NCBI GenBank assembly: GCA_030734395.1
Contig: JAUZTG010000012.1
Coordinates: 124,001-188,000 of the forward strand
From: Sarocladium kiliense
Taxonomy: Eukaryota; Ascomycota; Sordariomycetes; Hypocreales; Sarocladiaceae
Direction of reading: 5' to 3'
DNA length: 64,000 nt
Shown: positions 1 through 11,548 of the stretch, piece after piece
Numbering within the stretch: position 1 is the first letter of the stretch
Layout: the number at the start of each line of letters is the position of its first letter
Position numbers and translations under genes: made by a program
Notes under the pieces: model-generated
What the model was told of the DNA's origin: nothing
What the model saw: only the letters and a program-made list of their open reading frames with translations
Databases searched by the model: none

Positions 1-809
1 CTTGATTTGTATGGGCGTTCTTTCTTGTTTTTGTATCGTTTTACTTGTCAGTCAAGGCAACAGACGGGCATTTGCTGCCCCTGAGCGCGGGATTCGCCAT
101 GTGGTGGTATCTTAGAAGAGAGGAACTTGTGTGTACGAACAGGAGCAGAGCGAACAGTGCAAAGCTTTGTGTCCAGCAGTCAGTCAGTTCTCCGTGTGTA
201 GACCATGTAGTCTGATTGCCCAACAACAATTTTCTATCAACTTTACTGAATGGATGTTTGCGGTAGAGGTCCGTCCAGTTTCCTTGCTCTTGTCATTTAC
301 AGCGAGGGTCCCCGCCAAAGGGGCTCCCTCTCGGGTGACCCAGGCTGAGCCAATCACAGGCGGCGTGGGACGACACCTGGAAGCCACTGACTCCGTCACC
401 GCTGGCCGCTACATTAAGTAAGACAAGTTGCTACTAACAGGACTAACTGTCACTTCCAGCCCAGGCAGCTCGGCTTTGCGACGTCGCCAGGATTTACATG
501 TCCTCCCCCATTCGACGCCTTTCCTTGAGATAGAAGGTGACCAAGAGAGCACTCGCCATCTGCTTGACACAAAGAACATACCTGGTTTTACCTCGCGCTC
601 GTCAACCTTGGACGGCGCTTCTCCTGTGCTGGGCGCAGCCAATTCGCCGTTGACCTGGTCCATAGCTCCCAGGCCTTAACCTGTGCGCAGGTAGGTTCCT
701 CGCCGTATTCTCGCGGGTTATCTGAGAATACTGCTCCCTTTGAAAGCTGGTGAAGCTGACTATCTGTTGATTCGCAGCGCCAGATTCATCAGAGCATAGC
801 TCCCGGACC
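1..809. other. Upstream region and 5' leader of the Sec7 gene
   Basis: No coding region is supported here; the reading frames present are short and unlike any family I recognise. Near the 3' end there is a plausible 5'-UTR intron: a donor GTAGGT at 691 and an acceptor TTCGCAG ending at 777, with a CTGAC branch-like sequence at 756-760. The 32 nt after this acceptor are not in frame with the first ATG at 810, so the intron, if real, lies in the leader. The region should hold the promoter of the Sec7 gene. Confidence 0.4.
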
Positions 810-3800
810 ATGCTTCACGACAATGATTCGGTTATAACAGGCAGCATGGACGCTCCTCGACCCCCCTTGCCTTCCACTCCGCGAGCGAGGTACGACTCTC
901 CTCGGATGCAGTATCGAAGCAGACCAGTTTCCGTTGCCGTCGATCCCATTTCTCTCGTCATCTCCGAGTGCATCTCCATCACCTCAGCGATTCACAAACA
1001 TGCCCGCTCTCCTCACTCCTCCGTATCCGCCATCCTTGGCGGCAACCCAAATCCTATACAGCTTGGTCCGCCTAGTCCAAGATTAGGTGCGCGCAGTAAG
1101 AGCCCTGCTGGCGCAGATGGGTCGGAGGAGAATGGTGTCACGAATCGATGGGGTTTGAGGGGGCAGAAGGGAAAGAGTGTGCTAGACAATCCCCTGATCG
1201 CAGGGTTCGGCAAGCTTCGCCTGGAGCTTGCTGGTACGAAAGGTAGGATACTTGTTCATGTGTCTTTAGAAGATGCCATGATCTGAGAGCGCGAGCTGAC
1301 TTAGAACAGACATTCGTACCTTCGATGGCCCATCGCTGCTCAGCCCGTTCCTACACATTATTCAAGCCAAGGGTACAGCGGCTCCGATCACGATCCTCGC
1401 TCTCGGTGCGCTGCGAAAGTTCCTCGCATATGGCTTCGTTAGCCCCGAATCACCGCGCTTTGTCCTGGCGATGCAGTCTCTATCTGCCGCGGTCACACAT
1501 TGCCAGTTCGACATAAGCGACTCTGGTCAAGCCGAAGTGGTCCTCCTCATGATACTCAACCTTATGGAAGACATGATGTCTGGACCTGGAGGAGATATAT
1601 TGAGTGACGAGAGTGTGTGTGACATGATGGGACGGGGTCTTGCCATCTGCTCCCAACCTCGCTTCTCACCAGTTTTGCGAAGGACTGCTGAAGCTTCTAT
1701 GGTCAGAATGTGCCAAATCATCTTCGAGGACGTAAAGCACTTGGAGGTCGAGGCAGGCGACGATGCCGAAGCACTGGACCAGCAAGTTGAGAACGACAAC
1801 GTCACAATGGAAACACCGCAGGCTGAGGCTGCTGCAACAGGCACTCGGCCGACAACGTCAAGCTCAGAGACACGGGTGGATACTCCCACCGCAGAGACGG
1901 ATACACCACGGACGAGCAAGGAGAAGTCCTCGACAGAGATCGAATCTGCAAGCACCACTGAGCAACCTGCTGAAGAGGTTGAACGTGTCCAGGGAACCGA
2001 GAGCACTGGCGACACTGAGTCCTTGGACCTTAAGCCATACTCTCTGCCTTCAGTCCGAGAGCTGTTCCGTGTCCTTGTCAACTTCCTTGATCCTCATGAT
2101 CGCCAGCATACCGACACCATGAGAGTCATGGCTCTTCGCATTATCCACGTTGCACTCGAAGTGAGCGGGTCATTCATCGCTCGTCATCCCGCATTAGCAT
2201 CTATTGCTGAAGATCGGCTTTGTTGCTATTTGTTCCAGCTAGTCCGTTCAGACAACATGGCCATCCTGCAGGAGTCATTAATAGTGGCAGGCACCTTGCT
2301 AGCAACATGTCGAGGGGTGCTCAAGCTGCAGCAGGAGCTCTTCTTGTCATACATCGTTGCGTGCCTCCATCCCGCAGTTGACATTCCTCGGGAGGTAGGC
2401 ATTGATCCATCACTTTACTCTGGAATCCCGCGAAACCCCAAGCTCGTGAAGCAACCGCCATCGCAACAGTCCAGTAGCGGCAGATCCACACCAGTGCCTG
2501 TCAAGGATCGTCAGAAGCTCGGGTTGGAAGGCGGCTCTCGCAAGCCTGATGCTCGCCAAGCCATGGTCGAGGCGATTGGAGTTCTTTCCCGGATGCCCAC
2601 CTTCATTACAGAGCTTTTTGTCAACTATGACTGTGATGAGGACCGTTCTGATCTCTGCGAGGACATGATCGGCTTGCTCTCGCGTAATGCCTTACCCGAC
2701 TCAGCCACGTGGAGTACAACAAGCGTTCCTCCGCTCTGTCTGGATGCATTGCTGCGGTATATTCAGTACATCGCCGAGCGCCTTGACGCTCAGCCCGTAA
2801 CGGAAGGATATCCCGACCCTCAAGCACTTCGTGAGAAGCGAAAGCGGAAACAGGCCATCATCAAAGGCGCCAGCAAGTTCAACGAAAAGCCGAAGACAGG
2901 ACTTGGTTACTTGGAGGCAACAGGCATCATCACCAATGCTACTGATCCAGTCGAGGTCGCCAAGTTCCTAAAGGGAACATCTCGAGTTTCCAAATCTGTT
3001 CTGGGAGACTTCCTCTCGAAGAGGGGTAATGAGGCCATCTTGGAAGCATTCCTGGATCAGTTCGACTTCTCGGGTAAACGTGTGGACGATGCTCTGCGCA
3101 TGATGCTCGAGGCTTTCCGTTTGCCCGGCGAGGCGCCCCTGATCGCCACGATTGTCGAGACGTTCTCGGCCCGATATTGCACTGGAGAGTTCCCTGAGGA
3201 GATTGCCAACAAGGATTCTGTCTTCATTCTCACATACGCCATCATCATCCTCAATACCGACCAACACAACCCCAATCTCAAAGCCAACAAGCGCATGACA
3301 TTCGATGACTTCACCAGAAACCTACGGGGACAGAATGACGGCAAGGATTTCTCGCGCCAGTTCCTACAGGATATCTTTGATTCCATCAAGTCGAATGAAA
3401 TCATCCTGCCAGACGAGCACGACAACAAGCATGCATTTGACTACGCATGGCGTGAGCTTTTGGTGAAGACGGAGACAGCTGGTGAGCTCACAATCTGTGA
3501 TACGAACTTGTACGATGCCGACATGTTCGCCGCGACATGGGAGCCCATCGTCTCGACGCTTTCGTACGTCTTCATGTCCGCTACCGACGATGCCGTCTAC
3601 GCCAGAATCGTGACCGGTTTCGACGAATGCGCGCGCATTGCCACCAAATATGGCAACACAGAGGCCCTAGACAAGATCATCTATTGCTTAAGCCACATGT
3701 CGACACTTGCGTCCCAAACGCCATTCAACACAGCTCTCAATGCCGAAGTTCAAGCAGGTGAGAGCAGCGTAATGGTCAGCGAGCTAGCTGTCAAGCTTGG

Positions 3801-6034
3801 CAGAGACTTCCGCGCCCAGCTGGCAACTCTGGTCCTCTTCCGGGTTGTCACTGGCAGTGAACATTTGATCAGGTCCAGCTGGAAGCATGTAAGTGCCAAC
3901 AAATCCTCATCTTACCTTCGAGAAGAGTATTATTCCTAATCATCAGCAGGTCGTGCGGATATGGCTTAATCTCTTCGTGAACTCACTCACGCCAGCTTTC
4001 TCCCCAAGCAACTTAGACACTCTGCCCATTCCCGTCATACCTATGCAACCGCCATCTCAAGTCATTGATAGAGCCTCGAGAGCCTCCGATACAGGATTCT
4101 TTTCCGCTTTCACCTCTTATATCTCTAGCTATGCCGCTGATGACCCGCCTGAGCCGTCGGATGAAGAGCTTGAGAGCACTTTGTGCTCTGTTGACTGTAT
4201 CAGCTCATGCAAAATTTCTGATGTGTACGAAAACGTCGGGTAAGCTGTTCGAATTCTGCACTCTTGCGACTTAGCGCTAACAATATCAAGCAAACTGCCA
4301 GCCTCAACCGCGAAGTTCCTCCTAGAGGCCCTCCTCGATGAGCTGCCGGAGGACAACCAGGCGACCGTGATCACAGTCAAGCAGGAGAACATGCCTTCAC
4401 CGCAGCCTGGAACAAATGGTCAAAATGCTGCCGCGGGTGGCATCAAGTACGATCCTGGTGTGGCCTTCATCCTGGAGTTCTGCACGCTCCTTGCAACTCG
4501 AGATGAGGAGACCACAGAGCTCATGGGCAAACAAGTGTTCGACACACTCCAGGGAATCCTGCGAGACTCGAGTCAATGGCATGCTATCACCGTGTCGCGT
4601 GTGGCCTTCTATGCTTTGAGGGTTCTCAAGGCTAGCTATGTGAGTAGCCAAGAGGCGCAAATGTGAATGTGTACATCACTAACACATCTGCATTCACAGG
4701 ACCATGACTTCGCCAACGTTCCTTTCTTGCTGCATACCATCTCCAGCTTGTCTCAAGACTCACTGGGCAAGTCCTCGGATCTCATCCTCACGGGTCTGAT
4801 CCAATGTGTTGAACAACCGGGGCCGTTGAGAAATGAGATGATGACTTCACCAGATTTCTGGGCAATACTGAAGGCATTTACAAGGCATCCTGAATCTGCC
4901 GCCCTGGCGTTCGACATTTTGGAGCGGGGCTCTACAGGAAACCCACCGGCTATTATCGCAGACAATTACGAGGCGGCCGTGACACTGCTCAATGAATTTG
5001 CCTCAGCTGCGAATGTCAAGCGGCCGAAGGAGTCGGAGGTCGCACATTATTCAGCAGAGCAGCGGAAGAAGATTGCTGAGAAGTAAGCTTCCCGTTATTG
5101 ACGTGTCTCCGTGACTATTGTTCTCTAACGTTTGTCTTCACAGGAACAAGGAGGCTGTCGCAAGAGGATCCAAAGCCATCAACATCCTTCATAACATGAC
5201 TCTCCGGGTCCCTCAGCTCATGAAGCAGTCACAGCTGGAAAGCACAGAAGGTGGGTACTTGGTATCGAGACGCTCTTGAGACTTCATTTTGTTGACTCGT
5301 TGTTAGCTTGGTCCGCCTACTGGTTGCCCATCTTCCAAGCACTGACCAGACAATGCACGAATCCGTGCCGCGATGTGCGCCAGCTCGCATTCTCTTCGCT
5401 TCAGCGGACATTGCTGTCGGCTGAGTTCACTGCTACTGACCCTGAGGAATGGACTGCTATCTTTAGCAAGGTACTCTTCCCGCTCGTGTTGCGTTTGCTA
5501 AAGCCCGAGGTCTTTTCGTCGGACCGAGATGGTATGAGTGAGATGCGGGTGCAATCCTCGTCGCTGCTGTGCAAGGTCTTCCTGAAGTACTTGGTGGATC
5601 TTTCGGAGTGGAACGGCATGCTTGACCTGTGGATGAAGATCATCGAAATCATGGACCGCCTTATGAACAGTGGACAGGGCGACAGCCTTGTAGGTGTTAT
5701 CTCCGACAGGTTTTCCCACTATATTGATGACTGACAACCCGAATAGGAGGAGGCGGTTCGTGAAAACCTGAAGAACGTGCTCCTGTTTATGGCGAGCAGT
5801 GGATACCTTGTGCCTCCGGAGCAGGATCCGAGCAAGAAGGAGTTCTGGACGGAAACGTGGAAGCGGATAGACCGTTTCCTGCCTGAACTTCGTACAGATC
5901 TGGCGCTCGATACTCCTGGAGCGAAGGCGCCAGAGGAGAAGCCGGCAGCTACGGCTACGGTCGAAGAAGCAGCGGCATCAGCTGAGGGGGAGAAGGCCAA
6001 GACAGAGGCCGAGGCAGCGGAAGAGGGGGCGTAA
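810..6034 (+). CDS. GEA2: Sec7-domain ARF guanine-nucleotide exchange factor (GBF1/Gea1/Gea2 type)
   Basis: Predicted large ARF-GEF that loads GTP on ARF at the Golgi for COPI vesicle formation. Eight exons are inferred: 810-1242, 1310-3888, 3950-4239, 4291-4639, 4700-5082, 5144-5250, 5307-5689 and 5747-6034. All introns are GT-AG and all phases match, giving 1603 residues. The Sec7 domain spans about residues 664-851. It carries the exchange motif FRLPGEAP with the glutamic finger at about E752 and the motif ILNTDQHNPNL. The N-terminal DCB/HUS-like part contains a low-complexity acidic, Thr/Ser-rich insert (about residues 300-380). HDS-like helical repeats follow Sec7, and the C-terminus is a poorly conserved Ala/Glu-rich tail. 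Length is slightly above yeast Gea1/Gea2. A second ATG at 846 could also serve as start. The GBF1 class rather than the BIG/Sec7p class is inferred from size and domain order. Confidence 0.93.
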
Positions 6035-6620
6035 GCTGTGGGATTTTATTATGCGAAGATGATTCTCCTCGGTTGCAAAGGTGTAGCAGGGCATAATAGA
6101 ATGCGGATGGGATACATGCTGGTCGGGGCCTGGAAACACAGGCGGGTTACCGGATCATCAATCAGCTGTCACGGCATCCTTGTACATAGATATAACAACA
6201 TCACGGGCGAAGGTCCAAAGACACTTTGGCTCCCTCTTTGATGCATCTGCCCCTGCTCTTTCGAAATCAAATGTGCCTTCGGCTGCCTGGAGGCTATGAT
6301 CCACGCTGTAGGTGGTGTTGCTGAGACTATCACGAGGACTGGCCCTGAGGATTAGAGCTGGAGCGGGAGCTGGAGCTGGAGCTATGGTGGGGCACGTGCT
6401 GCAGGCACGCCGCGTCGCTCAACGTCATGCCTCCCAAGGCTCCCACCTTGCCTCGCCTCGCTTCTTCAGAACCCAGCGCCAAACACCGTGACGAGTGCGA
6501 CATAGCCTTGCGATTCCTTGAGTCTTTCTCATGAGAGAGATCCGAGAGCACCAGGACCACTTGCCTGGCTGAACCTACCGGAAGGGACGGGGACATGCCT
6601 CCCTCACCACGATCAATACC
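6035..6620 (+). other. Intergenic region, Sec7 gene 3' end to FIG4 promoter
   Basis: There is no supported gene. The stretch holds the 3' UTR of the Sec7 gene and the promoter and leader of FIG4. A short imperfect GGAGCT repeat lies at about 6353-6385. Confidence 0.6.
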
Positions 6621-9617
6621 ATGACCGACTCCTCGGCGACTGCTCCCCTTGGAGATGAGCCTGTCGACGGCCTCGCTCAGCTGCAAGCGCCCAGTGGCCA
6701 ACATGCGGCGACACCATTGCCCTCGCCCACCATCGAACCTCCGACTTTCCCACAACTTAAGAACGACGAGGCTGCCAGTCCCTTAGCTGCACCCAAGTCC
6801 GGCCCCAACGGCTCCAAACTCGACCCAGACGATAATGATGACGAGGAGCCTGCCGTCGCAAAACCCTTCGTTCGAACGTCAAGTCCTGACGGTTCAACTG
6901 CACGCTCTATGCCTTCTGCCACGGTCACTGCGGCGGCGGAAGAGGACGCAGACGATGACGGCCCCGATCGCCTGATCTACAAGATGCACAAGTTCAGCTT
7001 GTACGAGACTGCGAGTCGATACTATATTGTCGGTATCGATGTGAGCGAGAAGCGATACCGCATCCTCAAGATCGAGCGAACAGCTGATGGCGCAGAGCTC
7101 AACATGACGGACGACAAGATTGTCTACAGCCTGAGGGAGATGAACCAGCTTCTCGACACTATCGATCACGGCAACCGTGGTACGGGAGGTATTAAGCTGC
7201 GATGCACTACGTGGGGACTCTTGGGCTTCATCAAATTCACGGGGCCGTATTACATGCTGCTCATCACCAAGAAGAGCACGGTCGCCATGGTCGGCGGCCA
7301 CTACATCTACCAGATCGAGGGCACCGAGCTTGTACCCTTGACACCAGCCAAGTACAAGCCAGACACGCGCAACACGGAGGAACAGCGGTTTCTGGGCATC
7401 TTGAACAACCTGGACTTGACCAAATCGTTTTACTACAGCTACTCGTACGATATAACTCGCACACTGCAGCACAACATTACACGAGAGCGAGCCTCGCTCG
7501 CCAAAGGTTTCCTTTCGCCTCCCGACAGCGACCTGAATTCCATGTTTGTGTGGAACGACTACCTCTTGCAGCCCACGGATGCCGTTCTCAAAGATCCGTT
7601 CGACTGGTGCCGACCAATTATACACGGTTACATTGATCAGGCTGCACTCTCAATCTACGGGCGGACGGCACACATCACCGTCATAGCCAGGCGCTCACGC
7701 TGCTTTGCCGGTGCGAGGTTCTTGAAACGAGGCGCGAATGACCTGGGATACGTTGCAAACGATGTCGAGACGGAGCAAATCGTAGCCGAGTCTCTGACTA
7801 CCTCATTTCATGCACCTGGGCCGAGGTTGTACTGCAGTCCACAATATACATCTTACGTACAGCATCGTGGCAGTATCCCTCTGTACTGGACACAAGACAA
7901 CACCGGTGTAACACCAAAACCCCCGATAGAGTTGAACCTTGTTGACCCTTTCTATGGAGCTGCAGCTTTGCATTTCGATAACCTCTTTGAACGTTACGGT
8001 GCGCCGATCTACGTTGTGAATCTTATCAAGTCCAAGGAGAGGCAGCCGCGCGAGTCAAAACTACTGGATGAGTACACGACTGCGATCAACTACCTCAACC
8101 AGTTCCTCCCTGAAGGCAAGAAGATCATACACAAGGCGTGGGACATGAGCAGAGCATCCAAGGTCAGAGGTGGAGATGTCATTGGTAATCTCGAGAAGAT
8201 CGCCGAATCAGTCCTCAACACGACCGGCTTCTTCCAGAACGGCGACGGTCAGACAAGCCCCATGACGGCGCAGAACGGCGTGGCTAGGACGAACTGTATC
8301 GACTGCCTCGACAGGACGAACGCAGCACAGTTTGTCATTGGCAAGCGTGCTCTTGGTCATCAGCTTCACGCACTTGGCATTCTGGAGAACACTTCTGTCG
8401 AGTACGACACGGATGCTGTCAACCTCTTCACACATATGTGGCATGATCACGGTGACACTATTGCGGTACAATATGGTGGTTCTCAGCTGGTCAATACTAT
8501 GGAAACATACCGCAAGATCAATCAGTGGACAAGTCATTCTCGAGACATGATTGAAAGCTTCAAAAGGTATTACAACAACTCATTTCTGGACAGCCAGCGC
8601 CAGGAGGCATACAATTTGTTCCTAGGCTACTATATCTTCTCCCACGGCCAGCCGATGCTCTGGGATCTCGCCACAGACTATTACCTCCATCATGCCGATC
8701 CGCGCAAATGGTCTGATAGGATGAAGAGAGACTACATTAACTGGTACACGCCTTCGAACCTTGAGACGCGGAAGAATGCGCCGTATATTCCATTGCGTGG
8801 TCTGATGCGCACCTTTCCGGTGGACTTCTTCGACGATTATTGGCTTGAGTATTATCGACCTGCCACTTTGTCTTCCTTCCCGAAGATGTTCGCCTACAAG
8901 ATGAACTCGACAATCAAGTACATCCCTCTCAAGTCGACTCAGGATGGGCGTTATGACCTCAGCCCCTTCCGTGTGCGAGTCGATGGCGATGTCGAGCATG
9001 ACAAGAAGAAGGCCAAGAAGGAGGTCACTATTCAAGCTCCCTCAGATTCACCGAACATGGGCACTCCGGAGGATGACAACGCATCAATCGCATCCGATAA
9101 TACTGCGATGCGGGGGATGTCTTTGCATCGGTGGTTGCAGCCTGTGCAGGAAAGGGTGGTGGGCCATCCTGCAAGCACGATAATGCCGTCAGGTTTGGGT
9201 ATTCTCGGCTTGGAGGAGGGCAAAACCAAGCCAAGCGCTTTGGAAAAGTCAAAGGCTGCCCAATGGACCTTCACAAAGGCGGTCAACGACTCGCTGAATC
9301 CATATGTGGCGGAACAAGAGGCGGATGACTACGAACAGTACATCCGCCACCCTCAGAATCTACCACTCGTCATCTCGACGGATACGCCCGCCGATATCGA
9401 CTCCTCTGAATACCAGGAGTACATCAACAGCGGCTGGGATGATCACGGGATGCTGGTGACGGGCTCGGAGGAGGAACTTGATGTGTATGCGGAATTGCTC
9501 AAAGTTGGTGAGAATCCGCTCACTGTGACGGAGGAGGATGCACCGAAGAAGCGATACAAGGCGTACCGCAAATGGCTTCGTGGCAAATCGTTCTTCAAGC
9601 AGCAACCATTGGATTGA
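6621..9617 (+). CDS. FIG4: Fig4-like Sac-domain phosphoinositide phosphatase
   Basis: Intronless gene of 998 residues. Fig4 dephosphorylates PI(3,5)P2 on the vacuole/endosome and is also a scaffold in the Fab1-Vac14 complex. After an acidic, Pro/Ser-rich N-terminus (residues 1-115) comes the Sac N-lobe, starting KFSLYETASRYYIVG, which is typical of Fig4. The catalytic CX5R(T) motif is intact as RTNCIDCLDRTN, with Cys559 and Arg565. The protein therefore looks active. The C-terminal extension is acidic and ends with a basic segment. Sac1 itself is shorter and would have C-terminal membrane segments, which are absent here, and a synaptojanin would carry a 5-phosphatase domain, also absent. The stop codon is only 18 bp from the stop of the convergent downstream gene. 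Confidence 0.92.
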   Translation: MTDSSATAPLGDEPVDGLAQLQAPSGQHAATPLPSPTIEPPTFPQLKNDEAASPLAAPKSGPNGSKLDPDDNDDEEPAVAKPFVRTSSPDGSTARSMPSATVTAAAEEDADDDGPDRLIYKMHKFSLYETASRYYIVGIDVSEKRYRILKIERTADGAELNMTDDKIVYSLREMNQLLDTIDHGNRGTGGIKLRCTTWGLLGFIKFTGPYYMLLITKKSTVAMVGGHYIYQIEGTELVPLTPAKYKPDTRNTEEQRFLGILNNLDLTKSFYYSYSYDITRTLQHNITRERASLAKGFLSPPDSDLNSMFVWNDYLLQPTDAVLKDPFDWCRPIIHGYIDQAALSIYGRTAHITVIARRSRCFAGARFLKRGANDLGYVANDVETEQIVAESLTTSFHAPGPRLYCSPQYTSYVQHRGSIPLYWTQDNTGVTPKPPIELNLVDPFYGAAALHFDNLFERYGAPIYVVNLIKSKERQPRESKLLDEYTTAINYLNQFLPEGKKIIHKAWDMSRASKVRGGDVIGNLEKIAESVLNTTGFFQNGDGQTSPMTAQNGVARTNCIDCLDRTNAAQFVIGKRALGHQLHALGILENTSVEYDTDAVNLFTHMWHDHGDTIAVQYGGSQLVNTMETYRKINQWTSHSRDMIESFKRYYNNSFLDSQRQEAYNLFLGYYIFSHGQPMLWDLATDYYLHHADPRKWSDRMKRDYINWYTPSNLETRKNAPYIPLRGLMRTFPVDFFDDYWLEYYRPATLSSFPKMFAYKMNSTIKYIPLKSTQDGRYDLSPFRVRVDGDVEHDKKKAKKEVTIQAPSDSPNMGTPEDDNASIASDNTAMRGMSLHRWLQPVQERVVGHPASTIMPSGLGILGLEEGKTKPSALEKSKAAQWTFTKAVNDSLNPYVAEQEADDYEQYIRHPQNLPLVISTDTPADIDSSEYQEYINSGWDDHGMLVTGSEEELDVYAELLKVGENPLTVTEEDAPKKRYKAYRKWLRGKSFFKQQPLD

Positions 9618-9635
9618 GACCCGACGTAAGATTGT

Positions 9636-11135
9636 TCATGGAGATGGTGAATCCACATAAGGGAAGAGTGCCTTCAATTCGGGCTCCTTTTGAACGATCT
9701 CCAGCAGCTCGGGCGGGGTTTGATGGCCGTTATCCTCTCTGATGGCGTAGAGCATCTTAGACGTGAGCTTCAACTCTGTCTCGATGACTTGCACGAGGCT
9801 TTCCGCCATCTTCGGTCCCGTTTTGGCAGAATGGACGTGAAGCCAGCACATTATGATCATGCGCATCACCTCGCCCGAGCGCTCTTCCGTCACTGTTGGC
9901 CAGCAGTCCCTTATGCAGGTGTTGAGGGCCTTGCACGCTGAAAGAATTGCCTTGCCGTGAGCTGTGGCGAAGGGGTCTGTCATGACTGATGAAATCATGG
10001 ACATGATACTCTATAGAAAGTTCCTTGGATCAGGGATCTGAACAGTTGTACAACGATGGCTCTGGCTTACCTGGAGATGCTTTGCCGAATAGATGGATAG
10101 AGCAGAGACGATATCCGCAGTTACATCCATTAGTATCTCGACTATGTGGATGTACTCAGACGCATGGTGGTATGCTGCAAACACCCCATCGCGCAACAAC
10201 TTATCCAACTGTTTCCTGCGACCAGCACTTCCAGTGTCTTCATCCGTCTTGGCCAGTGCAAGCAGAGCTGCGTACGCAGGACGAAGTAGTGTTATGGATT
10301 CGGGTTCTGGTGTCAAGCTGGGCAGATAGAGAAGGGTGGGGAAGATGGCATCTTGGAAGACGGTGCCGATACCGGTGCTGGTGAGAATGTTTGGCGGACA
10401 TTTACTTAGAAAGTTCATGAGAATCTTGAGGCCGGTTTTACGGATGGAGGTGTCTCGGTCCTCAAGGAGGGTGAGGAGGACGGGTGTGAATAGAGGCCAA
10501 TTTGACTTGATGAGATCGCTCTGTAGAAATAGGATGAGTATGCAGCATAATCGAGATGCTTGAACAAGGGAGCTCGTAGGACAGTGTTCCCAAAACTTAC
10601 ATCGGATACTTCAACCGCCCACGCAAACGTCGGAAGAGCCGCCAGCCCAGACATCTTCCAAGCCGGTTCTTCCCATCCTCCACGTGCCGCTCCAGATCCC
10701 GGCTTCTGCTCCGGATACTGCGACGGGCGACCGGATGCTGTGACCTTTGCTGTAGCTTTGGAGAATATGGGGCGGAGGTAGCCTTGGAGGATGGTGTCGA
10801 CGACGAGGTGGGAGGCTCGGTCCGGTGGGAGGGCGGAGAGAAGAGAGCGGGCGATGAGGGATGAGGAGGGGGTTGACCAGGGACTTGAAGGGTTGGTATA
10901 GGCGGTTAGTTGGAGTAGGATGGAGTCGTTTAGGTCTGAGGGTGAGGAGGTAGTCTTTTGGAGTTCGGTGAGGGTTGCTTCTGCTTGTGCGGCATGTTTG
11001 CGGTAGCCTGTGACTGTTGGTCAGTGTTCAACCATTTGGAGGTAGGGTAAGGACAGAGTAAGTATGCTGACCATCTGTTCCGGGGTTGTCCGGTATTTGC
11101 AGCGAGTCGATTGTGGGAGGCACTTCTTCAATCAT
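9636..11135 (-). CDS. TTI2: Tti2-like protein (Tel2-interacting, TTT complex)
   Basis: Four-exon model on the minus strand: 11072-11135, 10601-11007, 10071-10520 and 9636-10010. All phases are consistent and give 431 residues, close to yeast Tti2. Tti2 acts with Tel2 and Tti1, and with Hsp90, to stabilise PIKK kinases (Tor, Mec1/ATR, Tel1/ATM). The protein is helical and HEAT-like. The stretch DLIKSNWPLFTPVLLTLLED, followed by a line on fixing a tail of the array (KTGLKILMNFL), is the part that most resembles the Tti2 family. The first donor would be GTCAGC, a weaker site, so the 5' exon is the least certain part. A (GGTGA)n tract lies just upstream of the chosen ATG, and an earlier in-frame ATG at 11279 would have to be translated through that repeat. 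The family call rests on overall pattern rather than a catalytic motif. Confidence 0.72.
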
Positions 11136-11548
11136 TGTTGGTGGCAGTTGGATGATGGTGAGAGGTGAGGTGAGGTGAGGTGAGGTGAGGTCTTGGGTTA
11201 AGGTGGGACTAGAGAACTTGGTGTTGTCAGTGGGACAGCAAGCAGCGTGATGGAGTTCGTGGCTAGAGTTGCCCTGCACAAGGGTGAGAAATCAAGGCCA
11301 TTGCGATGGTGAGGAGGAACGCGCCCCAAGATAATTTTCAAAAGGCTCATTGACGTTCTATTTCAGTTGCTCGATTTCCAGCGCCAAGTGCTGCCATTCC
11401 TGGCGACACCTTATGCAACGTCTGCTTCATCTCTCTATACAAAGAACCGACACCACGATGTGTGTCATGTGAACCTACATTTTACAAGTCTAACATGCCG
11501 TCAATGGAATCTGCTTTCTCCAGCATCTTCGCTCCGTTTTCTCATCAT
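11136..11548 (-). other. Intergenic region between CCA1 3' end and TTI2 start, with a GGTGA microsatellite
   Basis: Both neighbours are on the minus strand, so this stretch holds the TTI2 promoter and the CCA1 3' UTR. A run of about five to six GGTGA units lies at 11163-11191, immediately upstream of TTI2. No gene is seen. Confidence 0.6.
11163..11191. repeat. (GGTGA)n microsatellite
   Basis: Tandem pentanucleotide GGTGA, about 5.6 units, read directly in the sequence. It lies within 30-60 bp of the inferred TTI2 start codon, so it is in its leader or promoter. Confidence 0.9.

Noticed and set aside
1527..2081. 184-codon frame on the minus strand
   Set aside because: Antisense to the low-complexity acidic insert of the Sec7 gene; Ser-rich composition is a mirror of that insert.
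6894..7625. 243-codon frame on the minus strand
   Set aside because: Antisense shadow of FIG4; no family resemblance.
11163..11191. Telomere-like repeat
   Set aside because: The unit is GGTGA, not TTAGGG, it is only about 28 bp long and sits in a normal promoter.
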